A stretch of 64,000 nucleotides of DNA from Mycobacterium sp. DL (GTDB lineage Bacteria; Actinomycetota; Actinomycetes; Mycobacteriales; Mycobacteriaceae). Numbering within the stretch: the stretch's first letter is position 1; each line of letters begins with the position of its first letter. This document shows positions 52,592 through 61,770 of the stretch, piece after piece. The DNA is taken from the NCBI RefSeq assembly GCF_039729195.1, contig NZ_CP155796.1, positions 1,860,001-1,924,000 of the forward strand, in the 5' to 3' direction. The notes under the pieces were generated by a model. That model had not been told where the DNA came from. It made no database searches and saw only the letters and a program-made list of their open reading frames with translations. The translations under genes and the position numbers were made by a program.

Positions 52592-55500
52592 ATGACGGAT
52601 CTCGACATCCGCCGACCGGACCAGGATTCGCAGCGGAACCAGTACAACCTCGGCGATCGGTATCGCACCGGGTCGGGTCCGGTCATGCTCACCGGCGTCC
52701 AGGCCATCGCCCGCGCACTGGTCGAACAACACGAACGCGACGTGCGAGCAGGTCTGCGGGTGGCGACCTTCGTGTCGGGATACCAGGGCAGCCCCCTGGG
52801 CGGCGTCGACCGGATGCTGGCCGCGATGCCCGACGTCCTGGGGGCACACGACATCACGTTCGTGCCCGGACTCAACGAGGAACTCGCGGCGACGTCGGTG
52901 TGGGGCAGCCAAGCCGTTCTGCCTGCCGGCAATGCGCTCTACGACGGGGTGGTGGGTGTCTGGTACGGCAAGGGGCCCGGCCTGGACCGTGCCACCGACG
53001 CGATCCGGCACGCGAACATGTACGGCGCCAACCCACGCGGCGGCATGCTGCTCCTCGTCGGCGACGACCCCGCGTCCAAGTCCTCGACCGTGCCCGCCGT
53101 CAGCGAGCGCTCACTCGCCGCGCTCGGTATCCCGGTGCTCTTCCCCAGGAATGCGCGGGAGATCGTCACGATGACCATGCACGCTGTGGCGTTGTCCCGG
53201 GCGTCGGGATGCGTGGTGGCGCTCAAGATCGTGGCCGACGTGGCCGACGGCGCCTGGTCGGTGGACTCCGACGACGTCGCCGTCGATATCGTTGTCCCCG
53301 AGATAGTTTGGGATGGGACGCCGTTCAGGTACCGTCAGCGGCCGATGGCCGCCCCGGCCGCCAGCCTTGACGCCGAGGCCGACCTCTACGGACCCCGGGC
53401 CGAGGTGGTGCGCGCGTACGGCGCCGCCAACGGATTGGATGTCATCGAGATCGATCCACCCGCGGCGACCATCGGGATCGCCGCTACGGGAACAACGTTC
53501 GACTCAGTACGGCAGGCGCTGGCCGACCTCGGGGCCGACGAGTTCGCGTTGCACCACGCCGGTGTCAAGCTGCTTCGCATCGGCATGCCGTCTCCGCTGG
53601 GCCCCGGCATCGTCACCACCTTCGCCGAGGGCCTCGACGAGATCCTCGTCGTCGAAGACAAGACCGCGTTCATCGAGACCCAGCTGCGCGAAATCCTCTA
53701 CGGCCTGCCGGATGCGCCGCGGATCCTCGGCAAGAAGGATGCCGTGGGCCGACCGCTGATTCCCGCCGGAGGTGAACTGACGGCAGGGCGGTTGCTGGCC
53801 CCGCTGCGCCGCGTGCTCAAGGATCGGCTGGAACTCAAGAAGCCACCGCCGCCGCCGTTGCAGCTGGAAGTGCTTCCTGCGCAACGTACCGCGTACTTCT
53901 GCAGCGGCTGCCCGCACAACCGGTCGACAGCTGTGCCCGAAGGGTCGCTGGCAGGTGGCGGGATCGGCTGCCACACCATGGTGACGATGTCGGACCGCAA
54001 GGACAGTGCGGTCACCGGACTCACCCAGATGGGAGGGGAGGGCAGTCAGTGGATCGGGCAGGCGCCGTTCACCGACGTGCCCCACCTGTTCCAGAACATC
54101 GGCGACGGAACGTTTTTCCACTCCGGTCAGCTCGCTGTCCAGGCCTGCGTCGCGGCCGGGGTCAACATCACCTACAAGCTTCTCTACAACGAGGTGGTGG
54201 CGATGACGGGCGCCCAGGACGCCGAGGGTGCACTCACCGTCGCTCAACTGACACACAAACTGACCACCGAGGGTGTCACGCAGATCATCGTCTGTGCCGA
54301 CGAGCCCGAACGACACCACAAGCGTCAGCTGGCCAAGGGCACGGTCGTGTGGCATCGAGACCGCCTCGACGAGGCGCAGAAGCGACTGCGCGACGTCAAG
54401 GGTGTGACTGTGCTGATCTACGACCAGCACTGTGCGGCCGACGCCCGCAGGCAGCGCAAGCGCGGCACCCTGCCCACCCGGACCACCCGGGTGCTCATCA
54501 ACGAGGCGGTGTGCGAAGGCTGTGGCGACTGCGGCGTGAAGTCCAATTGCCTTTCGGTGCAACCGGTCGACACCGAATTCGGCCGCAAGACCCGTATCGA
54601 CCAGAGTTCGTGCAACACCGACTACAGCTGCCTGGACGGCGACTGCCCGTCGTTCGTCACTGTCGAGGTGCAGCCGGGGGCGGCTCCGGCCCGCCCGGCG
54701 CCGTCGCCTCCACCCGTTCTGCCCGAGCTCGCCGTCGAACCGGTCACCGCCACCCACAACGTCTTCTTCGCCGGGATCGGTGGCACCGGGATCGTCACGG
54801 TGAACCAGGTGCTCGCCACCGCCGCGTTGCGCGCGGGTTACGACGTCGAGAGCCTGGACCAGATCGGTCTCAGCCAGAAGGCCGGCCCGGTGGTGTCGCA
54901 CCTTCGGTTCGCCGCGGGCAAGCTCGATCCCGCCAACCGGCTCACGCCCGGCAGCGCGGACTGCATCGTCGGGTTCGATCTGTTGGTCGCCGCCGACACC
55001 AAGAACCTCGGGTACGGCGATCCGGCGTCGACGATCTCGGTCGTGTCGACGAGCAAGACGCCCACCGGGAGCATGGTTTACGACAAGTCGGTCAGCTACC
55101 CCGAGACGGCCGATCTGCTGTACCGGATGGGCCGGGCGTCGCACAGCGTGCACGCGTTCGACGCGCTGGCCGCCGCCCAGAGTCTGTTCGGTAGTACGGC
55201 CGCCGCCAATTTCCTGTTGGTCGGCGCCTCGTATCAGACTGGTGCACTGCGCATTCCGGCCTCCGCGATCGAAGAGGCCATCGAGATCAACGGCGTCGCC
55301 GTGGCTGCCAACATCGCCGCGTTCCGTTGGGGGCGACTCGCCATCGCCGACCCGACCCGGTTCCACGACACCGCGTTGCCCACACGTGAACGCCGGCCGG
55401 CGGTGCCACCCGCACACATACTCGAAGGCACCACATTCTTCGGACAGGTCGGTGACCTGATCTCGCGACGAGCCGCGAACCTCATCGACTTCCAGAGCGA

Positions 55501-56056
55501 GAAGGTGGCCCGCCGATACGTGATGCTGCTCGAATCGATCTGGACCGCGGAGCGTGCTGTCGGGGGCCGCACCGAGTTCAGCGACGCAGTGGCCAGGGGG
55601 CTCTACAAGTTCACCGCCTACAAGGACGAGTACGAGGTCGCGCGACTGCTCACCGATCCACAGTTCCTCGCCGACGTGAAGTCCGAGATCCCCGCCGGTG
55701 CCAACCTGACGTACAAGCTGCACCCGCCGATGTTGCGAGCGATGGGGCGCACCAAGAAGATCGGCCTGGGCCCGCGAAGCCACATTGCCCTGCGCCTACT
55801 CGCCAGGGGAAAGCGGCTGCGCGGAACCACTTTCGATCCGTTCGGTCATGCCCATGTCCGTAGGGTCGAACGCGAACTGCTCGCGGAATACGTGCGCATC
55901 GTCAATGGTCTTGCCGCCGAGCTGAACGCGGCCAACTACGACCGTGCAGTGGAAGTGGCGAATCTGGCTGATCTGGTGCGAGGCTATGAGGACATCAAAC
56001 TCGCCAACGTGGCGACGTATCACGCCCGGCTCGATGAGCTAGGAATCCGCCGTTAG
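52592..56056 (+). CDS. Fused indolepyruvate ferredoxin oxidoreductase (IorA-IorB)
   Basis: A 1154-residue single-chain enzyme oxidatively decarboxylating aryl-pyruvates (or related 2-oxo acids) to acyl-CoA with ferredoxin as acceptor. The pyruvate-binding front shows FVSGYQGSPLGGVD; the thiamine diphosphate part has GIGCHTMV and NIGDGTFFHSG; an 8Fe-type ferredoxin segment at about 635-690 has CEGCGDCGVKSNC and a later C-x6-C-x4-CPSF set. The gamma (IorB) part follows with FAGIGGTGIVTVNQVLATAA. It is oxygen-sensitive chemistry in an aerobe, used in mycobacteria for amino acid catabolism. Divergent from the Lrp gene; overlaps the convergent cutinase gene by 18 bp. Confidence 0.92.
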   Translation: MTDLDIRRPDQDSQRNQYNLGDRYRTGSGPVMLTGVQAIARALVEQHERDVRAGLRVATFVSGYQGSPLGGVDRMLAAMPDVLGAHDITFVPGLNEELAATSVWGSQAVLPAGNALYDGVVGVWYGKGPGLDRATDAIRHANMYGANPRGGMLLLVGDDPASKSSTVPAVSERSLAALGIPVLFPRNAREIVTMTMHAVALSRASGCVVALKIVADVADGAWSVDSDDVAVDIVVPEIVWDGTPFRYRQRPMAAPAASLDAEADLYGPRAEVVRAYGAANGLDVIEIDPPAATIGIAATGTTFDSVRQALADLGADEFALHHAGVKLLRIGMPSPLGPGIVTTFAEGLDEILVVEDKTAFIETQLREILYGLPDAPRILGKKDAVGRPLIPAGGELTAGRLLAPLRRVLKDRLELKKPPPPPLQLEVLPAQRTAYFCSGCPHNRSTAVPEGSLAGGGIGCHTMVTMSDRKDSAVTGLTQMGGEGSQWIGQAPFTDVPHLFQNIGDGTFFHSGQLAVQACVAAGVNITYKLLYNEVVAMTGAQDAEGALTVAQLTHKLTTEGVTQIIVCADEPERHHKRQLAKGTVVWHRDRLDEAQKRLRDVKGVTVLIYDQHCAADARRQRKRGTLPTRTTRVLINEAVCEGCGDCGVKSNCLSVQPVDTEFGRKTRIDQSSCNTDYSCLDGDCPSFVTVEVQPGAAPARPAPSPPPVLPELAVEPVTATHNVFFAGIGGTGIVTVNQVLATAALRAGYDVESLDQIGLSQKAGPVVSHLRFAAGKLDPANRLTPGSADCIVGFDLLVAADTKNLGYGDPASTISVVSTSKTPTGSMVYDKSVSYPETADLLYRMGRASHSVHAFDALAAAQSLFGSTAAANFLLVGASYQTGALRIPASAIEEAIEINGVAVAANIAAFRWGRLAIADPTRFHDTALPTRERRPAVPPAHILEGTTFFGQVGDLISRRAANLIDFQSEKVARRYVMLLESIWTAERAVGGRTEFSDAVARGLYKFTAYKDEYEVARLLTDPQFLADVKSEIPAGANLTYKLHPPMLRAMGRTKKIGLGPRSHIALRLLARGKRLRGTTFDPFGHAHVRRVERELLAEYVRIVNGLAAELNAANYDRAVEVANLADLVRGYEDIKLANVATYHARLDELGIRR

Positions 56057-56716
56057 CGGCTGCTGCTGCACGTGTTTGGTGATCCACTGGGCGGCGAGCT
56101 TGACCAGGCCTGATTGCGGATAGCGACTGTGGGACTCGAAATCGTCGCCCCGGGAGCAGATCGGATCGTTGGTGTTGCACAGGTCGGCGGTCCGGCCGCC
56201 GAAGTCGGGGCTGAGGAGGGTCAGCGGCCGACCGAGCCGCGCGGACGGGTTGCCGAAGACCGCGACGGCCGCGATGTGGGGGATGACGGTGGCGGGCAGG
56301 GGCTTGGTGTAGCCGAGCGCTGCGATCGGCGAGGTGGTGACGACGTCGATGACGGCTGCGCCCTGCGAGTAGCCGCCCAGCACGATTTTGCTCTCCGGGC
56401 AGTTCGAGACGATGGACTGAATGCGGGCACTCGCGTCGTTGGCCCCGGCGGCCGCCTGCAGGAAATCCCACGACGCCGGATATTTCACCGCGTAGGTGCC
56501 GATGGACTGGTCTTCGACCATGGGTCGCAGCGTCTCGACGAGTGCCTTTCCGACCGCGCCGAGCCCGGCGGGTTCGTCGGTTCCCCGGGCGAACACTAGC
56601 TCGATGTCGTTGCACTTCGGGGCAGCCATCGCCGGGGGCGCGCTCAGGCCGGCCAGCGTCGCGACCGCGGCCAGCATCAACAGAGCGGCGCGCGTGGTGG
56701 TGGTGCGGATGGCCAC
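56039..56716 (-). CDS. Secreted cutinase-family esterase
   Basis: A 225-residue secreted serine esterase of the cutinase-like family, many copies of which occur in mycobacteria. The signal peptide is basic then hydrophobic, with cleavage near AMAAP (about 31). The catalytic triad is Ser117 in GYSQG, Asp184 in NDPIC and His196 in SHSRY, with flanking cysteines (Cys35/Cys106 and Cys180/Cys187) for disulfides. Substrates are likely lipids or esters in the medium or envelope. Confidence 0.93.
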   Translation of the reverse strand: MAIRTTTTRAALLMLAAVATLAGLSAPPAMAAPKCNDIELVFARGTDEPAGLGAVGKALVETLRPMVEDQSIGTYAVKYPASWDFLQAAAGANDASARIQSIVSNCPESKIVLGGYSQGAAVIDVVTTSPIAALGYTKPLPATVIPHIAAVAVFGNPSARLGRPLTLLSPDFGGRTADLCNTNDPICSRGDDFESHSRYPQSGLVKLAAQWITKHVQQQPLTADS

Positions 56717-56809
56717 GGTCTCTCCTCGACCTGGTGCGGTGATGGTTGCGGCAGTGTGTACCCAATTATCACAGTGGCCACTCCTGCAACACGGGCGATG
56801 GGGAGCGGG

Positions 56810-57070
56810 TTATATGCGAAGCTGGCGGACCCGGCGCACCACACTCGCGCGTACAGGCGGTGCGGTGCGCCCGAGCGCGATCAGTCCGCGACGCCGCAGA
56901 TGCACGATCTCGCCTGCCAGCAGTCCGCAGAGGACACCGGCGAGGAAAACCTTCCTGGTCCGGCGCTTCTTCCTGCGGGCCAGCGTCGCTGCGACGAATC
57001 CACCCAGCCCGGCCAGGGCACCGACCACCAGCAGCAGCGACAACAGCTGTGCCGCGCCGAGGGAAAGCAT
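56810..57070 (-). CDS. Small basic membrane protein
   Basis: An 86-residue protein with two hydrophobic segments (LLSLLLVVGALAGLGGFVAATLA and VFLAGVLCGLLAGEIV) separated by a very basic stretch (RRKKRRTRK) and ending in an Arg-rich tail. GGAGG stands 9 nt before the ATG at 57070. No family recognised. It lies just left of the dormancy cluster and points away from it. Confidence 0.65.
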   Translation of the reverse strand: MLSLGAAQLLSLLLVVGALAGLGGFVAATLARRKKRRTRKVFLAGVLCGLLAGEIVHLRRRGLIALGRTAPPVRASVVRRVRQLRI

Positions 57071-57201
57071 GCAGAAACCTCCAGGCCGACGTCCAGTCCG
57101 ATCCAATCACCGTCGTGGCCGCTGTGGTCGCCGCGTGCCTCATTTGTGACCAGAACGTGCACTGGTCGTTGTGAACGATGCACTGTTGTGAACCTGCAGG
57201 G

Positions 57202-57221
57202 TTCAGGTCTTTGGTCCTGCA
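57202..57221. promoter_or_regulatory. DosR-box-like site before the first universal stress gene
   Basis: The 20-mer TTCAGGTCTTTGGTCCTGCA agrees with the DosR consensus TTSGGGACTWWAGTCCCSAA at most conserved positions, including the GG...C...G.CC core. It lies 85 bp before the ATG at 57306. Confidence 0.6.
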
Positions 57222-57305
57222 TCGACAGTGACCTATGCCCGCAGACGTCCGACCATGGCCCCCTTAGCGTGAAGACCACTGGCCGTAGCGTCGAAGGAGA
57301 AGGCG

Positions 57306-58190
57306 ATGTCCTCGAGTTCAGCGCATCCCGGGATCGTCGTCGGCGTCGACGGCTCACCGCAGTCCGACGCAGCAGTCGAGTGGGCGGTCCGCGCTGCGGC
57401 GCTGCGTGGCGTTGCGCTCGTTCTGGTTCACGCACTGACGGATCCCAGCGCTACCGCGTGGCTGGATGTGCCACTGCCCGAGGACTATTGGGAAAGCCGG
57501 CGGAAGACTGCCGAGGTGCTGCTCGACGACGCGACACGGATCGCGCGCGGGGCGCTGCCGGTCACACAGTCCTTGACGGTGGATCGGGCACTGGTCACCG
57601 GCAGCCCGCGGGCAGTGCTGGTGGACATGTCCGAGCACGCCGACATGGTTGTGGTGGGCTGTCGTGGCCTGCGAGCAATTCAACGGGCCGTGCTCGGTTC
57701 GGTCAGTGCCGGTCTCGTTCATCACGCCCGCTGCCCCGTCGCGGTTGTTCGCGAGGCGCCGTCGGAAGACCTCCGCGAGGCGCCGATCCTGGTCGGCATC
57801 GACGGCTCCCCGGTGTCCGAACGTGCCGTCGCGATCGCGTTCGACGAAGCGTCGCGCAGGGGCGTGGACCTCGTCGCGCTGCACACCTGGCTGGAGAGCA
57901 CCGACGATTTCATCGGGGTCGGGTGGCCCGACGTCCGTGAACAGGCCGACGAGATCCTCGCCGAACGGCTGGCAGGCTGGCAGCAGCGCTACCCGGACGT
58001 ATCAGTGCACCGTGTCGTCGCTATGGACAACCCGATCCGCCAGTTGCTCGAGCTCTCCGGTTCCGCCCAGCTGATGGTGGTGGGCAGTCACGGACGAGGC
58101 GGTCTCGTCGGGCTTCTCCTGGGTTCGGTCAGCTCAGCGGTGGTGCAATCCGCACGGATTCCGGTGATCGTGGCGAGGTCGCGCCCATGA
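57306..58190 (+). CDS. Tandem-domain universal stress protein
   Basis: A 294-residue protein with two UspA domains (about 1-145 and 155-294). Both have the ATP-binding glycine pattern: GCRGLRAIQRAVLGSVS in the first and GSHGRGGLVGLLLGSVS in the second, and each domain opens with VGVDGSPQS or VGIDGSPVS. Proteins of this type are strongly induced in hypoxic mycobacteria under DosR. AAGGAG precedes the ATG, and a DosR-like box lies upstream. It is convergent with the next Usp gene, 4 bp apart. Confidence 0.93.
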   Translation: MSSSSAHPGIVVGVDGSPQSDAAVEWAVRAAALRGVALVLVHALTDPSATAWLDVPLPEDYWESRRKTAEVLLDDATRIARGALPVTQSLTVDRALVTGSPRAVLVDMSEHADMVVVGCRGLRAIQRAVLGSVSAGLVHHARCPVAVVREAPSEDLREAPILVGIDGSPVSERAVAIAFDEASRRGVDLVALHTWLESTDDFIGVGWPDVREQADEILAERLAGWQQRYPDVSVHRVVAMDNPIRQLLELSGSAQLMVVGSHGRGGLVGLLLGSVSSAVVQSARIPVIVARSRP

Positions 58191-58194
58191 CGCC

Positions 58195-59049
58195 TCACAG
58201 CGCGTTCTGTGGTTGGCAGATCAACACCGAGCAGTTCGCATGGTGCAGAGCCGCGAAACCCGGCGGACCCACCAGTTCTCTGATGCCGTCGGCACGTTCC
58301 CTGCCCACAACGAGAAGCTGAATCATGTCGGCGTTCCTGGTCAGGTAGGCCAGGCTGTTGCCGTGCACGGCGACAGCATGCATGTCCACGTCCGGGTACT
58401 TACGTCGCCACTTCGCCAGCCGGCGGTCGAGCTGGGCCCTCGCCAGCTTGCTGCGATCTGCCACCGCGTGGTTGTCATGGATATCGGTGTAGCCGGACTG
58501 CCACACAGTGACCACGCGTAGCGGAGTTCCGCGAAGCCGCGCCTCGTCGAGCGCGTTGCTCAGCACGGTGTCGGCGGTTGTGGGCCGGTCGATCTCGGCC
58601 ACGACCCAGCCCTTCGCGGTCGACTGTGGATCATGACCGCGGACCACCGCCACCGGGCAGTGCGCGGAGGCGGCTGTCGCCACGGCGGTCGACCCGATCG
58701 GGTCGCGTCGGCTGTGCGTGATCCCCACGGCCCCGAGACAGAGCATCACGGCAGACCGGGACGCTTCGACGAGCACCGTCCTCGGTCGGCCCTGCACGAT
58801 CTCGGCCTCGAGCTTCACGGGTTTGTCCGTTGCCTCGACGACGGTGAAGGCGTACCGCACTGCCGATTCGGCGTCAGCCAGGCGGCGGGAACGGTCCTCG
58901 ACGGTCTCGCCGGCGTCGATGGCGTACACCAGACGCAGCGGCAGGTCGCGACCGACTGCCTCGTCGGCTGCCCACAGCGCGGCATCGACTGCCGACCGGG
59001 AACCGTCGATGCCCACCACAACGCATGACGGCGGGGGTTGATCTCGCAT
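58195..59049 (-). CDS. Universal stress protein, tandem type
   Basis: A 284-residue two-domain Usp. The first domain opens with VVVGIDGSRSAVDAAL; its loop reads LGAVGITHSRRDPIGSTA, and the second has VVGRERADGIRELVGPPG, so the usual G-x2-G-x9-G-S/T pattern is poor in the C-terminal half and nucleotide binding there may be lost. ATG at 59049 with GGAG upstream is preferred; a GTG at 59097 overlaps the nitroreductase stop by 4 bp and would add 16 residues. Operon with the Acg-like gene. Confidence 0.88.
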   Translation of the reverse strand: MRDQPPPSCVVVGIDGSRSAVDAALWAADEAVGRDLPLRLVYAIDAGETVEDRSRRLADAESAVRYAFTVVEATDKPVKLEAEIVQGRPRTVLVEASRSAVMLCLGAVGITHSRRDPIGSTAVATAASAHCPVAVVRGHDPQSTAKGWVVAEIDRPTTADTVLSNALDEARLRGTPLRVVTVWQSGYTDIHDNHAVADRSKLARAQLDRRLAKWRRKYPDVDMHAVAVHGNSLAYLTRNADMIQLLVVGRERADGIRELVGPPGFAALHHANCSVLICQPQNAL

Positions 59050-59093
59050 GATCGCTCCAGTTCCGTGCATTCTCAGGCCGGCCGCTACCGGCG

Positions 59094-60116
59094 TCACTGC
59101 CCCGCGGGCAGGGTCGAAGGTCCCTGATGCCGAACGGATCCGCGGACCTCGAAGATCTCGTCGATCGGTCTGCGGGGGGTGGGGGCAGGCACGTCGGTGA
59201 TCGCGGGCGCCAGCCCGACACGCACCAGGACCTGCGGCTGATCGGCGCCGCTCAGCGTTGCCACCACCGCCCGGCTCGCGGGGATCTCCATCAGATGAGT
59301 GACCGTGCAGGTGGCAAAGCCCGCCATGGTGGCATCGAGGAGTACGGCGGACAATGCTTCGCCGCAGCGCAGCACGCTGTCACGGGTGTCATCAAAAGTC
59401 GACAGCACCACGATCTTGGACCGGTCGTCGCCGATCTCGGGGCGGCGTCGTGAATCCGCCACGACAGGGAAACTGCGCCCGACATCGACGCGGTCGCTCT
59501 CCGCAGCCGATACCAGCGAGCCCTGCGGAATTCCCTCGGCAGTGGTGAAACCTGCTGTCCACCAGTACAGTTCCTCGTGGTAGGAGGAGTCGTACATCCG
59601 CAGCGACTCGGTGAGATCCGAGGCTTCGGCCAGTTCCGGTCGCAACCCATCGTCGATCACATCGAACCGGACGGAATCGGTGTCGAGTGAGACTCGCACC
59701 TCTGATTCGAACAGATCCCAGTCCGGTGGTGCAGCGAAGGGCAGCCTGTCGGTGCGACGCAGCAGGATGGCGTCGGCGCGTCGCCGGTGACCGGCAGTAA
59801 CGAAGGTGCCTGCAGAAAAGTCGATCGATGCGAGGTGTCGGGGGTCGTTCGGGTTGGGAAAGCGGTCGACGTGCGCCGTCCATCCCGCCGCCCCCATGGC
59901 CACCCGGAAATGGTCGAGAACCGCACCGCAGCTGATCATCGCCTCCCGGCCGGAGCTGTCGGTGGAGCGGACGACGCGACGCGGGTCGGCGTACAACTGG
60001 ACGGTGGTGCCCTCGAGCACCCACCGCCAGGGCTGGCTGTTGTGCAGCGACGGCGCACGGCACGCCAGTTCCACTGCATCTCTGATGATCTCGACGTCGA
60101 CCGCGCAGTCACGCAT
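59094..60116 (-). CDS. acg: Acg-like nitroreductase family protein
   Basis: A 340-residue protein closely resembling M. tuberculosis Acg (Rv2032), a DosR-regulated member of the FMN nitroreductase family. Matching segments are LACRAPSLHNSQPWRW, CGAVLDHFRVAMGAAG, RFPNPNDP, LLRRTDRLPFAAPPDWDLFES and TPRRPIDEIF. Acg has a lid that blocks the substrate site and may store FMN rather than reduce nitro compounds. The divergent 60240 gene shares the promoter region, which has a DosR-like site. The downstream Usp gene follows at once. Confidence 0.92.
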   Translation of the reverse strand: MRDCAVDVEIIRDAVELACRAPSLHNSQPWRWVLEGTTVQLYADPRRVVRSTDSSGREAMISCGAVLDHFRVAMGAAGWTAHVDRFPNPNDPRHLASIDFSAGTFVTAGHRRRADAILLRRTDRLPFAAPPDWDLFESEVRVSLDTDSVRFDVIDDGLRPELAEASDLTESLRMYDSSYHEELYWWTAGFTTAEGIPQGSLVSAAESDRVDVGRSFPVVADSRRRPEIGDDRSKIVVLSTFDDTRDSVLRCGEALSAVLLDATMAGFATCTVTHLMEIPASRAVVATLSGADQPQVLVRVGLAPAITDVPAPTPRRPIDEIFEVRGSVRHQGPSTLPAGQ

Positions 60117-60165
60117 CGCCTACCTCCTCATCTGTCACCATCGTCGGCTGCGGCGCGAGCCGAGG

Positions 60166-60185
60166 ACAGGGCCAATGGTCCTCAG
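60166..60185. promoter_or_regulatory. DosR-box-like site between acg and the Rv2004c-like gene
   Basis: GGGCCAATGGTCCT at 60169-60182 inside ACAGGGCC...GTCCTCAG keeps the GGG.C and GTCC parts of the DosR dyad (9 of 14 core bases). It is 50 bp from the acg start and 55 bp from the start at 60240, so one site could serve both genes. Confidence 0.45.
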
Positions 60186-60239
60186 CCCGATGGCCTAGTG
60201 CTCTGGTGTGGCCGAGGGCGGTGTCCGACGCTGGAGTCC

Positions 60240-61712
60240 ATGAGCGACGTGGCCGCAACCTCGGGTGATCTGGCCGCTCAAGTCCGCGAGACACATACCG
60301 GCGTCGTCGTCCTTCTCGGCGACCGGGCGTACAAGGTCAAGAAACCGGTGATCACGGACTTTCTCGACTTCAGCACCGCCGCGCATCGGGAGCGTGCGTG
60401 TCAGCACGAGGTCAGCCTGAACAGGCGGCTTGCCCCGGACAGTTATCTCGGCGTGGCCCACTTCTCGGACGGGCGAGGAGGGCCGCCGGAACCGGTGATC
60501 GTCATGCGTCGCCATGCCGACAGCACCCGCCTGGCATCTCTGGTCCGTAGCGGCCAATCGGTGCACCACCATCTGGCGCGCATCTCCGAGGTTCTGGCGA
60601 ATTTTCACGTGGGGGCCGACCGGGGTCCGGCAATCGACGCCCAGGGCACTGGCGACGCGGTGTGGGCGCGCTGGCGACAGAACCTCGACGAACTGGACAC
60701 ACATGCCGACGACGTGGTGCCGCGCGACTCGCTCCGAGAGGTGAGACGGTTGGCCGCTCAGTTCGCGGCCGGTCGTCAGGCGATGTTCACCGAGCGCATC
60801 ACCGGGCGACGCATCCTCGACGGCCACGCGGACCTGCTGGCCGACGACATCTTCTGCCTCCCGGAGGGGCCGGCGCTGCTCGACTGTCTGGAGTTCGACG
60901 ACCAACTCCGCTACGTCGACGGCATCGACGATGCGGCGTTCCTGGCGATGGATCTGGAGTTTCTGGGTAGACGCGACCTTGCCGACTGGTTCCTCGAGCG
61001 CTACATCTCGGCCGCTGATGATTGCGCACCACGCTCACTGATGGACTTCTACATCGCCTACCGGGCGGTCGTTCGCGCCAAGGTCGACTGCGTGCGGGTT
61101 GCTCAGGGGCACGCGGACGCCGCAGTCGACGCCCGTCGGCACCTCGATCTGGCGCTGGATCACCTCAAGAGGGCGACGGTGCGGCTCGTCCTCGTCGGAG
61201 GCGGCCCGGGCACCGGAAAGAGCACACTGTCAACGGCATTGGCCGCGAAGATCGGGGCGCGGGTCGTTTCCACCGACGACGTGCGCCGGCATCTGCAGGA
61301 TGCCGGCGTGGTGTCCGGCCCGGTGGGTGATCTCAACGCCGGTCTGTACTCGCCGGCCAATGTCGCCGAAGTGTATGCCGAGGTACTTCGCCAGGCGGAA
61401 GCCTTGCTGAGCATCGGACAGTCGGTGATCCTCGATGGCACGTGGCGGGCTGCAGAGCACCGCGATCAAGCGCACGAACTCTCTGCTCGGACATCAGTGC
61501 CCATCGTCGAGTTCAACTGTTCGGTACCGATCGCCGAAGCCACCTCGAGGGTCGAGCACCGGACGGGGTCGAAATCCGACGCGACGCCGGAGATCGCTGC
61601 GGCACTCGCCGGTGCCGACGGGATTCGGCACAGCGCGCACGACATCGATACGGGCCGGCCGTTGGCCGACTCCGTCCGCGAAGCCCAGCAGATATGTTGC
61701 CTGGCAATCTAG
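60240..61712 (+). CDS. Two-domain kinase-like protein, Rv2004c homologue
   Basis: A 490-residue protein resembling Rv2004c of the DosR regulon. The N-terminal 300 residues have an aminoglycoside-phosphotransferase-like fold (VVVLLGDRAYKVKKPV with the nucleotide Lys, FTERITGRRILDGHADLLADDIF, LLDCLEFDDQLRYVDGIDD with HxD-like H-A-D and acidic metal residues). The C-terminal part is a P-loop kinase domain with GGGPGTGKST at about 320-329 and an Asp in STDDVRRHL. Substrates are unknown. GGAG precedes the ATG at 60240. Longer open frame upstream is antisense to acg. Confidence 0.9.
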   Translation: MSDVAATSGDLAAQVRETHTGVVVLLGDRAYKVKKPVITDFLDFSTAAHRERACQHEVSLNRRLAPDSYLGVAHFSDGRGGPPEPVIVMRRHADSTRLASLVRSGQSVHHHLARISEVLANFHVGADRGPAIDAQGTGDAVWARWRQNLDELDTHADDVVPRDSLREVRRLAAQFAAGRQAMFTERITGRRILDGHADLLADDIFCLPEGPALLDCLEFDDQLRYVDGIDDAAFLAMDLEFLGRRDLADWFLERYISAADDCAPRSLMDFYIAYRAVVRAKVDCVRVAQGHADAAVDARRHLDLALDHLKRATVRLVLVGGGPGTGKSTLSTALAAKIGARVVSTDDVRRHLQDAGVVSGPVGDLNAGLYSPANVAEVYAEVLRQAEALLSIGQSVILDGTWRAAEHRDQAHELSARTSVPIVEFNCSVPIAEATSRVEHRTGSKSDATPEIAAALAGADGIRHSAHDIDTGRPLADSVREAQQICCLAI

Positions 61713-61720
61713 TCGGCGCG

Positions 61721-61734
61721 GTGACCTTCGGCCC
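61721..61734 (+). promoter_or_regulatory. DosR-box-like site before the hibernation factor gene
   Basis: GTGACCTTCGGCCC matches 10 of 14 core bases of GGGACTTTAGTCCC and lies 36 bp before the ATG at 61771, in a 58-bp gap. Confidence 0.4.
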
Positions 61735-61770
61735 TCCTGCGACGGTCCGCCGCGGCGTAGGAAATAGAGC

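Noticed and set aside
53504..55783. 759-codon open frame on the minus strand
   Set aside because: Antisense of the indolepyruvate ferredoxin oxidoreductase; no domain, no ribosome binding site and a shadow-like composition.
57354..57884. 176-codon minus-strand frame opposite the first Usp gene
   Set aside because: Antisense of a gene with two intact Usp domains; no motif of its own.
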